The notes: generated by a model from the sequence alone, not told the origin. Shown: positions 23,308 to 33,180, counted from the stretch's first letter. The stretch: DNA of 39,162 nucleotides from Nitrospira sp. (GCA_029240595.1 JARDZZ010000003.1:1-39162); one strand, 5' to 3'. Numbers and translations are program-made.

Positions 23308-25809
23308 ATGAGCGAATCGATCGAACAAGACCTGACGCCTCCGCAGAACGTCGAGATTCCCGACCAACTGCCCCTGCTTCCCGTTCGCGACATCGTCGTA
23401 TTTCCCTACATGGTGCTTCCCTTGTTCGTCGGTCGAGAGATGTCGATCAAGGCGATTGAGGCGGCGCTCGCCGGCAACCGCATGATCTTCCTCGCCACCC
23501 AGAAGGCGCTGGACGTCGAAAATCCCGCTCCCGACGACATTCATTCCATCGGCACGGTCGGCATCATCATGCGCATGCTCAAGCTGCCGGACGAGCGGAT
23601 CAAGATCCTGGTCCAAGGTCTCTCCAAGGCCAAGATCTCCGGATACATCCAGACCGAGCCGTACTACTCCGTGCGGATCGACAAGATCACTGAAGCGAAG
23701 GCCCCAAGTTCGACTCTTGAAATCGAAGCCGTCATGCGTACGGTGAAAGAACAGATTGAACGGATCGTCAGCCTGGGGAAGGTGCTGATTCCCGACGTGA
23801 TGGTCGTCATTGAAAATCTGGAAGATCCCGGCCGCCTCGCCGACATGATCGCCTCAAACCTCGGCCTCAAAGTCGAAGTGACGCAGTCGGTCCTGGAGGT
23901 CACGGACCCGCTGAAGCGCCTGAGGCAGATCAGCGAAATCCTCGCCAAAGAGATTGAAGTCCTGTCCATGCAACAGAAGATCCAGGCCCAGGCCAAGGGC
24001 GAGATGGACAAGACCCAACGCGAGTACTTCTTGCGCGAGCAACTCAAGGCCATCCAGAAAGAGCTCGGCGAGCTGGATGAACGGGCGGAGGAAGTCGCCG
24101 AATTTCGTAAGCGCGTCAAAGACGCCAAGATGCCGGAGAAAGTGTTAAAGGAAACGGAAAAACAGCTGAAACGGCTGGAAAAAATGCACCCGGACACGGC
24201 GGAATCTGCCACCGTCCGCACGTATCTCGAGTGGATGGTCGAACTCCCGTGGTCCAAAAAATCGAAGGACAATCTGGATCTCAAGGCTGCGCACAAGGTC
24301 TTGAACGAAGACCACTACGACCTCGAAAAGGTCAAAGAGCGCATTTTGGAGTATCTCGCCGTCCGGAAGCTGAAAGAAAAGATGAAGGGGCCGATTCTCT
24401 GCTTTGTCGGCCCGCCCGGCGTCGGCAAGACTTCGCTTGGCAAGTCGATCGCCCGCGCGCTGGGCCGCGAATTCGTCCGCATCAGTCTCGGCGGGGTACG
24501 CGACGAAGCGGAAATCCGCGGGCATCGGCGGACCTATGTCGGTGCGCTGCCCGGACGTATGATTCAAGGCATGAAGCAGGCCGGCACCAGCAATCCTGTG
24601 TTCATGCTGGACGAAATCGATAAAGTGGGGATGGATTTCCGGGGCGATCCTTCGGCCGCCCTGCTCGAGGTGCTCGACCCAGAACAAAACAACACCTTTA
24701 CCGATCATTACCTGGGCGTTCCGTTCGACCTGTCGGAAGTGATGTTTATCACGACCGCCAACTTGATCGACCCCATTCTGCCCGCCCTGCGCGACCGCAT
24801 GGAGATCATTGAGATTCCCGGCTACACCGAGGAAGAAAAGCTCGGCATCGCGCAGCGCTACCTGATCCCCCGGCAACTCAACGAGCACGGCATCACCGAA
24901 AAGCACGTCAAGATTGCCGAGGCGGCGATCCGCCAAATTATCATGCATTACACGCGGGAAGCGGGCGTCCGGAATCTCGAGCGAGAAATTGCCAATGTCA
25001 TGCGGAAAGTGGCGAAAAAAGTGGCCGAAGGGAAAGGACTGGGCTTTCCGGTCAATGCCGGAAATCTCCACAAGTATCTGGGCGTCCCCAAGTTCGTTCC
25101 GGAATCCGAACTTGAAAAGGACGAGATCGGGGTCGCGACGGGTTTGGCCTGGACTGAGTCGGGCGGCGACGTCCTGTATATCGAAGCCACGGTGATGAAG
25201 GGCAAAGGCGTATTGACCCTGACCGGACACTTGGGCGATGTCATGAAAGAATCGGCACAGGCCGCCTTGAGCTATGTGCGATCGCGCGAAAAGTCTCTGG
25301 GCATCAACCCCGACATGTTTACCAAGCAGGACTTGCACATCCATGTCCCGGCCGGCGCCATTCCGAAAGACGGACCGTCGGCTGGCATCACGATGGCCAC
25401 CGCCATTGCATCGGCGCTGGCGCAGGTGCCGGCACGCCGGGATCTCGCCATGACCGGCGAAATCACGTTGCGCGGGCGGGTCCTGCCGATCGGCGGCTTG
25501 AAGGAAAAAATTCTTGCCGCGAAACGGGCCAAGCTCACAACGGTGATTCTGCCCAAACGCAACAAGAAAGATCTCGACGAAATCCCAAAACACATTTTAA
25601 AAGGCATTCAACTCGTCTTTGCCGATACGATGGACGACGTCATGAAAGTGGCCTTGCGGCGCCGGCAGCCAGCCAAGAAAAAGACCGGCCAGCCTCAAGC
25701 GCCCCAGGAACCCACGATACCGCCCACACGGATTGACAAATCGAGGCGGGCCGAGCGGACAGCCCACGCACGACCAGCTCGCCTCCATACCGCTCCTCTT
25801 CTTCGGTAG
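23308..25809 (+). CDS. lon: ATP-dependent protease La (Lon)
   Basis: Lon is a homohexameric cytoplasmic AAA+ serine protease that degrades misfolded and some regulatory proteins. The 833-residue protein has the substrate-binding N domain from [24 protein letters not shown], a long coiled region, the AAA+ module with Walker A GPPGVGKT (368-375) and Walker [10 protein letters not shown], and the C-terminal protease domain with the Ser-Lys dyad: Ser691 in DGPSAG and Lys734 in LKEK. The last 40 residues are a basic, proline-rich tail ([17 protein letters not shown] onward) that may not be conserved. thiL begins one base after its stop, so they are co-transcribed. Confidence 0.96.
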   Translation: MSESIEQDLTPPQNVEIPDQLPLLPVRDIVVFPYMVLPLFVGREMSIKAIEAALAGNRMIFLATQKALDVENPAPDDIHSIGTVGIIMRMLKLPDERIKILVQGLSKAKISGYIQTEPYYSVRIDKITEAKAPSSTLEIEAVMRTVKEQIERIVSLGKVLIPDVMVVIENLEDPGRLADMIASNLGLKVEVTQSVLEVTDPLKRLRQISEILAKEIEVLSMQQKIQAQAKGEMDKTQREYFLREQLKAIQKELGELDERAEEVAEFRKRVKDAKMPEKVLKETEKQLKRLEKMHPDTAESATVRTYLEWMVELPWSKKSKDNLDLKAAHKVLNEDHYDLEKVKERILEYLAVRKLKEKMKGPILCFVGPPGVGKTSLGKSIARALGREFVRISLGGVRDEAEIRGHRRTYVGALPGRMIQGMKQAGTSNPVFMLDEIDKVGMDFRGDPSAALLEVLDPEQNNTFTDHYLGVPFDLSEVMFITTANLIDPILPALRDRMEIIEIPGYTEEEKLGIAQRYLIPRQLNEHGITEKHVKIAEAAIRQIIMHYTREAGVRNLEREIANVMRKVAKKVAEGKGLGFPVNAGNLHKYLGVPKFVPESELEKDEIGVATGLAWTESGGDVLYIEATVMKGKGVLTLTGHLGDVMKESAQAALSYVRSREKSLGINPDMFTKQDLHIHVPAGAIPKDGPSAGITMATAIASALAQVPARRDLAMTGEITLRGRVLPIGGLKEKILAAKRAKLTTVILPKRNKKDLDEIPKHILKGIQLVFADTMDDVMKVALRRRQPAKKKTGQPQAPQEPTIPPTRIDKSRRAERTAHARPARLHTAPLLR

Positions 25810-25810
25810 C

Positions 25811-26860
25811 ATGGCATCTCGGCCCTGGCGCAAGGCCATCTCCACCATCAACGAATTTGACCTCATTCGAGCGCTGCAGCGACGGTATCGAAGCAATGGC
25901 CCTGGAGTTCTCCGGGGCATCGGCGATGATGCCGCCGTCATCGCCTCGGAACCTCGTCGCAGCCACTTGTTCACGACCGATCTGCTGGCGGAAGGCATCC
26001 ATTTCGACCTTGCGACCGCCAGCTTTGTCGATCTAGGGTTTCGTGCGGCGACGGCCAATTTGAGCGATATTGCGGCCATGGGCGGAACCCCTGAATACAT
26101 TCTGGTCTCTCTCGCCATGCCTCAATCCGCCTCGAAAGTGCAGGTCGAACAGATGTATCGTGGTCTCATGACCGCCTGCCGACCCCATGGTGTCAGACTG
26201 ATTGGCGGCGATACCTCTGCATCGGCGACAGGCTGGTTCCTCAACATCACGCTGGTCGGGTCGGCCCCGGCACGCGATGTCCTGCTCCGCAGCGGTTCCA
26301 AGCCCGGCGACACCCTATACGTCACCGGCACCTTGGGGGATTCCCGGGCGGGACTACAGCTCTTACAACACAGCCCTCGAAGGAGCCGACCCTCCATTTC
26401 GTTCCGCCATCGACGGTTCTTGGTTACCAGACATCTGCGCCCGACTGCGCGCATTCGGGAAGGGTGCTGGCTGGCAAGAGGACGTTGGGCGACATCGGCC
26501 ATCGATATCTCCGACGGGCTCTCCGGCGATCTCCGACACCTCTGCGAGGCAAGCCAAGTCGGCGTCGATCTCGATCTTTCGATGTTGCCGATTTCTCCCG
26601 CCTGCCGCGCCTATGCTCACGGCCTCAAGCAGGATCCGGCGATGGTCGCGTTGGCCGGCGGAGAAGACTACGAACTCTTGTTTACCGTCCCGTCGCGCCG
26701 AGCCGCTCGTTTCGAACAGGCGACGAGGGCACACCGTATCCACGTCACGCGAGTCGGAAGAATGCTCCCCCGCGGCCGCGGTCTCCACATCATCATGCCC
26801 AGTGGTCGTCGGCAGCCGTTGCCGGTTGTCAGTTACGAGCATTTCCGGTCTCAACGCTAA
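25811..26860 (+). CDS. thiL: Thiamine-monophosphate kinase
   Basis: ThiL phosphorylates thiamine monophosphate to the active diphosphate, the last step after ThiE and ThiG/ThiS encoded further along. The 349-residue protein has GIGDDAAVI (metal and substrate site near residue 38), TTDLLAEGIHFD, ANLSDIAAMGG, LIGGDTSAS, AIDISDGLSGDL and AGGEDYELLF, the standard order of AIR synthase-like ThiL motifs. Residues about 200-230 (SPRRSRPSISFRHRRF) are Arg-rich but lie in a variable linker. The frame is open to 25733, inside lon; ATG 25811, one base after the lon TAG, is the natural start. Confidence 0.93.
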   Translation: MASRPWRKAISTINEFDLIRALQRRYRSNGPGVLRGIGDDAAVIASEPRRSHLFTTDLLAEGIHFDLATASFVDLGFRAATANLSDIAAMGGTPEYILVSLAMPQSASKVQVEQMYRGLMTACRPHGVRLIGGDTSASATGWFLNITLVGSAPARDVLLRSGSKPGDTLYVTGTLGDSRAGLQLLQHSPRRSRPSISFRHRRFLVTRHLRPTARIREGCWLARGRWATSAIDISDGLSGDLRHLCEASQVGVDLDLSMLPISPACRAYAHGLKQDPAMVALAGGEDYELLFTVPSRRAARFEQATRAHRIHVTRVGRMLPRGRGLHIIMPSGRRQPLPVVSYEHFRSQR

Positions 26861-26875
26861 TGTAAACCCACTCTC

Positions 26876-27355
26876 ATGGCCTCTTTTCGATCGCTGTTAA
26901 GACAGGTGCTGCATCTCGAGGAATCGCCCCAACGCACGGCGCTCGCCTTTGCAGTGGGCGCCGCGATTGCGTTCTGTCCCTTGTACGGCTTTCACATGGT
27001 CCTGGTGGGCATTTGTAGCTGGGCTTTCAGACTGAATTTTGTGGCCCTGCTGGCAGGGGCGTTCATCAACAATCCCTGGACGTTGGTTCCCGTTCTCGGG
27101 GCCACCTATTGGATCGGCGCCGTCATTCTCGGACGCTCCGACCGGCCTTCGTTCGACTGGAACGACCTGGGCTTCCGCGCCATCTATGAACAGGTCATGC
27201 CTTATGCCGTCCCCTTCGCCGTGGGCGGCATGGTGCTCAGTCTGGTGGCGGCTATTGTGTCATACCCTCTCGCCTTGTATTTCATTACCAAGCATCGACA
27301 ACAGACATCAGCGCGCCAGGTGGAGCCATTGCCGCCCGCCGACCCCCTACGATAA
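26876..27355 (+). CDS. DUF2062 membrane protein
   Basis: A 159-residue integral membrane protein with about three hydrophobic segments (residues 22-40, 50-85 and 108-135). SPQRTALAFAVGAAIAFCPLYGFH and LLAGAFINNPWTLVPV match the DUF2062 pattern, in which the INNPWT-like motif is the most constant. The function of the family is not established; members often lie near glycosyltransferase or lipid genes. It begins 15 bases after thiL and ends 15 bases before the HD hydrolase, so it belongs to the same transcript. The C terminus is a short, soluble basic tail. Confidence 0.85.
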   Translation: MASFRSLLRQVLHLEESPQRTALAFAVGAAIAFCPLYGFHMVLVGICSWAFRLNFVALLAGAFINNPWTLVPVLGATYWIGAVILGRSDRPSFDWNDLGFRAIYEQVMPYAVPFAVGGMVLSLVAAIVSYPLALYFITKHRQQTSARQVEPLPPADPLR

Positions 27356-27370
27356 GATGCTGTCGCGCCC

Positions 27371-28798
27371 ATGGCACGACAGGAGCCCACACGCCAATTC
27401 AACGCTCCCTACGATGGCTCGGCCCTGATCGCTGATCCGATTCACAAGTATGTATCCTTCACCGTGCCATCGAGCCATGCCGATCCGCACGAACAAACCG
27501 AAAAAGATCTCATCGATTCCCCCTGGGTTCAACGCCTCCGTCATATTTATCAACTCCAAAGCGCTCGCTGGGTCTATCCCTCTGCGGAGCACACCCGCTT
27601 TGTCCATTCCATCGGCACCATGCACGTGGCCGGCCGGTTTGCACGCCATCTCTACCCGTTCCTGAAAAAAAGCACGCCCGAGGTCCCTTCGGCCAACTAC
27701 GTGGAGGAATTTCTTCGTGTCACCGCGCTTGTCCACGACATCGGTCACGGCCCCTTCTGCCATTTCTTCGACGACAATTACTTGCACGCCCTTCACGCGA
27801 GCCATGAGAAACTGGGCCAGTTGATCATTCGGGATCATCTGGGCCCGATCATCAGAAAGATTCGCCGCAGTCCATCCGGGCCGTTTGCCAAGGGCGAAGA
27901 GCTTCACCCCGATCAGATCGCCCATGTCATCTTGAAGGAAAAGGGCAAGGATAACTCGCGTCTCCCCCGCTGGCTGAACATGCTGCAGCCCGTGATCTCG
28001 GGAAGTTACACGGCCGACAATCTGGATTACGTCCTCCGTGACTCCTACATGTGCGGAGTCGCCGTCGGTCCGGTCGACCTGACCCGGCTCATTCATTACA
28101 CGATTGTCACAGAGAAAGGATTTACGATTCACAAAACGGGACTTCCGGCGCTGCAAATGTTCTTGAACACCAGAATGTACCTCTACTCGAACGTGTACTT
28201 TCACCGGACGACGAGAGCCATCGACATCCATCTTCGCGACATTTTCGGGGACACAATGAAGCTGCTGTTCCCCCACGATCCGCGCAAGAAGATGGATGCG
28301 TATCTGACGCTGACCGATTCCTCCCTGCTCGAAACGGTACGCGGGTGGAAGACATCCCGTCACAGCGGCGAACGGCGTCTCGGAGAGGAATGGGCACGCA
28401 TTTTAGGACGTGACGTGAAGTGGAAAATGGCGTACAGCACGGTGTTGAAGGAAAAGGGGCAAGAACGGGGAATGGACTTCCCGAGCCATTCGCACTTCGA
28501 AAAGCAGATTCGAAAGGAACTGCCCAAGCACCTGCAGCAGGTCGAGTTTCGTGTCGACATGGCACCGCTCGATCCGCGCCCGGACCCCAAGGACCAGCGG
28601 GGCAATCCTCTGTACGTGTACGACCCCGGAACCCGTACCGTTTCCACCGAGCCGCTTGAAGAATTCCTCGACTTGTTGCCGACCCGGCTGATCCAATTCC
28701 GCATCTATTCGCTGGATCACCGGCATGACGCAGTGCTTTCCCGCGCCGCCGGGACGGTGCTCAACAAAACCCCGTCGAGCATCGAATCACACTACTAA
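27371..28798 (+). CDS. HD-domain phosphohydrolase (COG1078, SAMHD1/dNTPase-like)
   Basis: A 475-residue metal-dependent phosphohydrolase. The sequence HTRFVHSIGTMHVAGRFA (residues 74-91), ALVHDIGHGPFCHFFD (119-134, with the His122-Asp123 pair) and DNLDYVLRDSYMCGV (from 216) form the HD metal site and the family DxLDY motif. Members of COG1078 resemble dGTPases and SAMHD1, but their substrate varies and cannot be assigned here. The C-terminal half is a charged accessory domain. It is the last gene of the galU-lon-thiL group and meets the M23 peptidase gene tail to tail. The residue after the HDIGHGPF motif is Cys where many relatives have Ser. Confidence 0.88.
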   Translation: MARQEPTRQFNAPYDGSALIADPIHKYVSFTVPSSHADPHEQTEKDLIDSPWVQRLRHIYQLQSARWVYPSAEHTRFVHSIGTMHVAGRFARHLYPFLKKSTPEVPSANYVEEFLRVTALVHDIGHGPFCHFFDDNYLHALHASHEKLGQLIIRDHLGPIIRKIRRSPSGPFAKGEELHPDQIAHVILKEKGKDNSRLPRWLNMLQPVISGSYTADNLDYVLRDSYMCGVAVGPVDLTRLIHYTIVTEKGFTIHKTGLPALQMFLNTRMYLYSNVYFHRTTRAIDIHLRDIFGDTMKLLFPHDPRKKMDAYLTLTDSSLLETVRGWKTSRHSGERRLGEEWARILGRDVKWKMAYSTVLKEKGQERGMDFPSHSHFEKQIRKELPKHLQQVEFRVDMAPLDPRPDPKDQRGNPLYVYDPGTRTVSTEPLEEFLDLLPTRLIQFRIYSLDHRHDAVLSRAAGTVLNKTPSSIESHY

Positions 28799-28887
28799 AC
28801 GAGCGTGGCAATTCGTCTGCGTGTCCGTCAGTCTGGAACAGGCGCGATGATGGATGTGTGCTTCCACAACGCGTCGTCACCGACAGG

Positions 28888-29898
28888 CTATTCTTTGACC
28901 GGAAGCGCTTCGGGAGAGATTTCGGAGGAAGGCGGCGGAGCCACCGAAGTGGCGCCGGGCAGAGATCGGCTGGGAAACGGAAGCTGGAGCAGTGCGTAGG
29001 GGTTCACGCGGGCGCCATTGAGTTTGACACCCCAGTGCAAGTGCGGGCCTGTGGCACGGCCGGTGGCTCCAACCTTGCCGATGATTTGCCCCGCCTGTAT
29101 GAGATCTCCCTCCTTCACGAGAACCTCTGAGAGATGGAAGTACATACTGTAAAACCCCAACCCATGATCGACGAAGACACCCCGGCCTGAAAATACGTGA
29201 TCCACGACCAGCCGTACCACGCCATCGTTGGTCGCCGCCACGTCAGCTCCCAGGGGGGCGCCGATGTCCTCTCCATTGTGGGGGTTTCGCGGCTGGCCGT
29301 TCATGATCCGGACACTGCCAAAGATACCCGTGCGCTTCCCATTCACCGGTTCCACGAAACTGCTTTGCCAGAGACGCAGTGCCGAATTGTCCGCGAGAGC
29401 CCGCCGAACCTGCTCCTGCTCGGCCTTCCAGCGTGCCAAGGTCTTTTCGTCCAGATCCACCTTGTCCTTCGGTAATTTCAGGTGCTCCACCGCGAATTTT
29501 TCCTTGCTCACCAGCACATGGTAGCTGAGGCGCTGTACCTTCTCGCCATACTTCACGGTAACCGCGAGCTCGTAGGTGCCGGGGGCATCCTGCATATCGA
29601 TGCCGACGAGCCCCAGATAGCCAGATGGCTCGCCGGTTCTCATTTCCCGGAAAAAGGGAATTGTGCGGTCGAGAAAGGTACCTGTGACGTCAGTCGGCTC
29701 TTCCCGGACCGCAACTTTCACCAGCACGACCTGTCCCTGGCGCCCGCTGTATTGCCCGTCAATGCCCTTGGGCAAGGGCGGCGCATTCGGAAACAGTTCG
29801 ACCGGAAACACACTGGTCAGCAACACAATGATGGTGATGAGCATCCGGTCCAGCCGAGAAACCCGTTGACCGACCTGTTTCAAGGCGGGAATGATCAT
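28888..29898 (-). CDS. M23 family metallopeptidase (LytM-type), membrane-anchored
   Basis: A 336-residue cell-wall enzyme or regulator. An N-terminal segment MLITIIVLLTSVFPVELF (about residues 19-36) is a signal anchor. The region to about 190 is beta-rich and may hold an extracytoplasmic Ig-like domain (GTYELAVTVKYGEKVQRLSY). The peptidase domain begins GIFGSVRIMNGQPRNPHNGEDIGAP (the first His and the Asp of the zinc site) and ends GATGRATGPHLHWGVKLNG, with the HxH motif. All zinc ligands appear intact, so it should be active, unlike degenerate EnvC/NlpD-type activators. A GAGGG ribosome site lies just before ATG 29898. Confidence 0.92.
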   Translation of the reverse strand: MIIPALKQVGQRVSRLDRMLITIIVLLTSVFPVELFPNAPPLPKGIDGQYSGRQGQVVLVKVAVREEPTDVTGTFLDRTIPFFREMRTGEPSGYLGLVGIDMQDAPGTYELAVTVKYGEKVQRLSYHVLVSKEKFAVEHLKLPKDKVDLDEKTLARWKAEQEQVRRALADNSALRLWQSSFVEPVNGKRTGIFGSVRIMNGQPRNPHNGEDIGAPLGADVAATNDGVVRLVVDHVFSGRGVFVDHGLGFYSMYFHLSEVLVKEGDLIQAGQIIGKVGATGRATGPHLHWGVKLNGARVNPYALLQLPFPSRSLPGATSVAPPPSSEISPEALPVKE

Positions 29899-29914
29899 CG
29901 TTCCCTCGAACCTA

Positions 29915-30196
29915 GACGCTGTTCAAAAAGTCTGATCTTCACACCCACCTAAACCTTCGCGCGGCGAAACGCGCTATTCCTCCGGCAAGCCGCAACGTGC
30001 GAAGAAGGACAAACCAACGCTTCGTTTGTGCTGTTCGCTTCGATCAGATGCGGGCGGATAGGTACTTTGCCACCAGGTAAATTGACTTGCCGACCCCCTG
30101 AGCGATGTGAGAACGAGGCCTGGAGAAAGGCGGGTCCGGCGGGCTGGGCGCCCCGGGGCGGGCGGGTGAGACAGACCGCCATTGAGGACAGCATCG
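29915..30196. repeat. Degenerate copy of a MITE-like intergenic repeat
   Basis: This stretch between pafA and the M23 gene aligns by eye over its whole length with the better preserved copy at 37263-37520. Shared landmarks in order are a GCTGTTCAAAA-like left end, a GCGCG-N6-CGCGC hairpin (29958-29973), CCCTGAGCGATG then GAGAACGA (30096-30116), GGCGC-CCGGGGCGGG then GGGTGA (30147-30170) and CAGCATC at the right end (30189-30195). The right end meets the pafA stop. No gene is seen in it. Confidence 0.7.
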
Positions 30197-31591
30197 TCAT
30201 CGGTAAAACCGCAGACCGGACACCTGTGACACCAACTCATCGACCCGCCGATTGACCGCACTGAACGGATCCATGCAGAGAATCGTTTCCTCCCAGTAGC
30301 CGTTCAGCTTCAGATAGGTCCAATCGACGGTGTAGGAACGATTCTTCGCCCGGGCAAATCGAATGAAGTCCCCACGCACTTTTGCCCTGGTCGTTTGCGG
30401 CGGCGTCGACATGGCCCGCTGCACGGCGTCTTCTTCGACCACCCGCTCGACCAATCCACGTGACTCCATGAGGTAGTACAGCCCTCTCGTGCGTTTGACA
30501 TCATGGAACTGCAAATCAAGGAGAAAGACCCGGGGATCGTCCCAGCTGCAGCCCTTCTTATCGACATAGGACTGGATCAGATGCCGTTTTGTGATCCAAT
30601 CGATTTCACGCACGAGTTGCATGGGATCCTCTTCGAGCTTGTCCAGAATCGTCGCCCACCGCTTCCAGACATCGTCCAAAATCGGATCGTGATCTTGCTG
30701 AGTCAGGTAGTCATGCGCCCGCTCCAAATACACGCGTTGGATCTCGACCGCCGTCATCTGACGGCCGTCGTCAAGTTTAACTTTGCGTTTCACCGTTGGG
30801 TCTCGGGAGATTTCGCGGATCGCCTTGACGGGATCTTCCAGTTCCATACCGTGCACGGAAAAACCTTCCTCGATCATCGAGAGCACGAGCGTTGCGGTTC
30901 CCACCTTGAGGTAGGTGACCAGTTCCGACATGTTGGAATCTCCGACGATGATATGCAGCCGCCGATAGCGCTCCGCATCCGCGTGCGGTTCATCGCGCGT
31001 GTTGATGATGCTGCGCGAGGAAGTGGTCGAGGAGGAGGTTTTTTCGTGTATGTGTTGCGCGCGCTGAGAAATGAAAAACTGAGGTTTGCCGGAAACCTTC
31101 AACACTTTCCCCGCGCCGCTGTAAATCTGCCGGGTGACAAAAAATGGGATAAGCTGCTCGGTCACTTTCCAGAAATCCACATCCCGGCGCATGAGGAAAT
31201 TTTCATGGCACCCGTAGGTGTTCCCCAGTGAATCCGTATTATTTTTAAAAATGTAGATCTCTCCGGAAAGCCCTTCTTCACGCAGCCGTTCTTCGGCCGC
31301 CGGCAAACAGGCCTCCAGCAATCGCTCACCGGCCTTATCATGGACGACGAGATCGAGAATGTTGTCGCATTCAGGGGTGGAGTATTCCGGATGGCAGCCG
31401 GTGTCCTGATAGAAACGCGCCCCGTTCACCAGGAACGCATTGGATGGCCAGCTGTTGGGAATCAAGCCCTCAAAGATATAGCCCAGGACTTTCTCCATGG
31501 GCAGATAGATCCGCCCGTTCGGCGAGAAAATGAGGCCATACTCATTTTCAAGACCGAAGATCCGTTGCTTCATTGGACCGGAAGATGGCAT
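30197..31591 (-). CDS. pafA: Proteasome accessory factor PafA (Pup/UBact ligase)
   Basis: PafA attaches the C terminus of a Pup-like protein to lysines of substrates, marking them for the proteasome. The 464-residue carboxylate-amine ligase has IFGLENEYGL (residues 11-20) with the ATP-binding Glu residues, FYQDTGCHPEYSTPEC with the catalytic Asp63, FKNNTDSLGNTYGCHENFL, and NTRDEPHADAERYRRLHIIVGDSN. It lacks the insertion that distinguishes Dop. It is the last gene of the proteasome operon, 75 bases after prcA. The start may be ATG 31591 or ATG 31573; the family usually begins very near the IFGLENEYG motif, which slightly favours the shorter form. Confidence 0.95.
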   Translation of the reverse strand: MPSSGPMKQRIFGLENEYGLIFSPNGRIYLPMEKVLGYIFEGLIPNSWPSNAFLVNGARFYQDTGCHPEYSTPECDNILDLVVHDKAGERLLEACLPAAEERLREEGLSGEIYIFKNNTDSLGNTYGCHENFLMRRDVDFWKVTEQLIPFFVTRQIYSGAGKVLKVSGKPQFFISQRAQHIHEKTSSSTTSSRSIINTRDEPHADAERYRRLHIIVGDSNMSELVTYLKVGTATLVLSMIEEGFSVHGMELEDPVKAIREISRDPTVKRKVKLDDGRQMTAVEIQRVYLERAHDYLTQQDHDPILDDVWKRWATILDKLEEDPMQLVREIDWITKRHLIQSYVDKKGCSWDDPRVFLLDLQFHDVKRTRGLYYLMESRGLVERVVEEDAVQRAMSTPPQTTRAKVRGDFIRFARAKNRSYTVDWTYLKLNGYWEETILCMDPFSAVNRRVDELVSQVSGLRFYR

Positions 31592-31666
31592 AAGCGGCTC
31601 GAGACAGAATACACGGCCTCCCGCCCATCTTCAACAGAAGCGGAAGGATTCAACATGCAGGATTGA

Positions 31667-32350
31667 TTATGCCAGGAACTGCTTCGTTTCGGCGGGGGTG
31701 TACCGACGGAACTTTCGGTTTTCTCGTGTGCGGTCCAACACGGCCACTTCCAACGTCTCGAGCGACAGTTTCTGATTCCCCGTCTGCTCAAGAGCCAGGA
31801 TGGAGAGATTCAGCGCCGCTTTCAGATCAGGCGGCTTAGCTGGCACTTTTTCCTTGAGCGCCGCCTGCACGGCCTCGGATTTTCCACCGATGACGGCAAA
31901 CTGCTTCTCATCGATGATGCTGCCGTCGAAAGAAATCCGGTACATCTCGTTGCTATGCCCGTTGTGCCCGATCTGGACCACGAGAATTTCGACCTCCAGT
32001 GGCTTCATCTCCTGGCTGAAAATCGTCCCCAGACTTTGCGAGTAGCCATTGGCCAGCGAGCGGGCCGTGACGTCCTCACGGCTATACATGAAGCCCTTGA
32101 GGTCCGCATGCCTAATCCCGGCCTTCCGCAAGTTTTCGAATTCGCTGTATTTGCCGGCGCCGGCGAAGGCGATGCTGTCATAAATTTCCGAGATTTTGTG
32201 CAAGCTTGCGCTCGGGTTCTCCGCCGCAAGCAAAATGCCGTCCACGTACTCCATGGCAATGATCGAACGCCCCTTGGCGATGCCCTTCTTGGCATACTCC
32301 GCCTTGTCCTGCATCATCTGCTCGGGCGAGACGTAGTAGGGCATCGGCAT
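31667..32350 (-). CDS. prcA: 20S proteasome alpha subunit
   Basis: PrcA forms the outer heptameric rings and gate of the bacterial 20S proteasome. The 227-residue protein starts MPMPYYVSPEQMMQDKAEYAKKGIAKG, the alpha-type N-terminal segment, followed by AAENPSASLHKISEIYDSIAFAGAGKYSEFENLRKAGI, YSREDVTARSLANGYSQSLGTIF and YRISFDGSI. There is no N-terminal threonine nucleophile or propeptide, as expected for alpha subunits. The C terminus RRYTPAETKQFLA is shorter than in mycobacteria. It starts two bases after the prcB stop, so equal production of the two subunits is likely. Confidence 0.96.
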   Translation of the reverse strand: MPMPYYVSPEQMMQDKAEYAKKGIAKGRSIIAMEYVDGILLAAENPSASLHKISEIYDSIAFAGAGKYSEFENLRKAGIRHADLKGFMYSREDVTARSLANGYSQSLGTIFSQEMKPLEVEILVVQIGHNGHSNEMYRISFDGSIIDEKQFAVIGGKSEAVQAALKEKVPAKPPDLKAALNLSILALEQTGNQKLSLETLEVAVLDRTRENRKFRRYTPAETKQFLA

Positions 32351-32352
32351 GT

Positions 32353-33180
32353 CTATCGCTCCTTCGCAATGCGGGTCGCTAGCATCGCCTCGTATACGCT
32401 TCGGATCTCAGATTCGGACACGTCGGTAATCCCTTGACCGTTGACGATCTTTGCGGTGGGATAAATGCCTCTGACCAGATCGGGGCCACCCGTCCCGACG
32501 TCGTCATCCGCCGCATTATAGAGGGCCAGGAGCGCCAACTTGAGGGCATCTTGTTCGGTCATGGCCTTCTTGAAATGCTCGCGCATCGTGTTGCGGGCAT
32601 CCTTTCCGCCTGACCCGATCGCGTGATAGTCCGATTCTTCGTAGCGTCCGCCGGCCAGATCGTACTTGAAGATGCGTCCCTCTCCCCGCTTGAGGTCGTA
32701 TCCGACATACAGCGGCATGACCACCAATCCTTGGAAGACCATCGGAAGATTAGCCTTGACCATCTGCCCAAGCTTGTTGGCCTTCCCTTCACAAGACAGT
32801 TGCATGCCTTCGAGCTTCTCGTAATGCTCAAGCTCGGTTTGGAAGAGTTTCGCCATCTCGATGCACGGTCCCGCGGCACCGGCGATCGCCATGGCCGAGT
32901 AGTCGTCGATCTTAAAGACTTTTTCAATCCGGCGTTCGGCGATCTGAAAGCCTTCCGTTGCACGGCGATCCCCGGCAATGACCACCCCTGCTTGTGACTT
33001 GACCGCCAACACGGTCGTCGCCTGCGGGACGATCACAGGGCTCACCGCCCGCGGGAGCTCATGAACCGGAAGCGGCGGTTCGGGCGGCCGGCGTCCTCCG
33101 GGCGTCAGCTCAGGGTGCTGCCTGGTCAGGAAATCAAAAAAACTCGCGTCGTCGTGGTTGGGAAGGAAGGGGAGCTTCAT
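32353..33180 (-). CDS. prcB: 20S proteasome beta subunit, catalytic
   Basis: PrcB carries the threonine protease of the 20S core. The 275-residue precursor has a 54-residue propeptide and then TTVLAVKSQAGVVIAGDRRATEG. Counting from Thr55 as mature residue 1 puts Asp at 17 and Lys at 33 (RRIEKVFKID), exactly the catalytic set of proteasomal beta subunits. The residue before the cleavage site is Ala, not the usual Gly. The segment ALYNAADDDVGTGGPDLVRGIYPTA is typical of bacterial PrcB. ATG 33180 overlaps the dop TAA by one base (TAATG); the longer frame upstream lies inside dop and is not used. Confidence 0.96.
   Translation of the reverse strand: MKLPFLPNHDDASFFDFLTRQHPELTPGGRRPPEPPLPVHELPRAVSPVIVPQATTVLAVKSQAGVVIAGDRRATEGFQIAERRIEKVFKIDDYSAMAIAGAAGPCIEMAKLFQTELEHYEKLEGMQLSCEGKANKLGQMVKANLPMVFQGLVVMPLYVGYDLKRGEGRIFKYDLAGGRYEESDYHAIGSGGKDARNTMREHFKKAMTEQDALKLALLALYNAADDDVGTGGPDLVRGIYPTAKIVNGQGITDVSESEIRSVYEAMLATRIAKER

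Noticed and set aside
24145-25593. 482-codon minus-strand frame opposite lon
   Set aside because: It is the antisense shadow of the well-conserved lon gene, a common artefact in GC-rich DNA.
26390-26470. Possible frameshift in thiL around its Arg-rich linker
   Set aside because: The ThiL motifs before and after (GDTLYVTG and AIDISDGLSGDL) are in the same frame, and the segment TRHLRPTARIREG fits the family, so the linker is just variable.
29949-30261. Small minus-strand frames after pafA as a Pup/UBact candidate
   Set aside because: They are Arg/Ser/Pro-rich translations of the repeat copy, do not end in Gly-Gly-Glu/Gln and lie on a mobile-like repeat.
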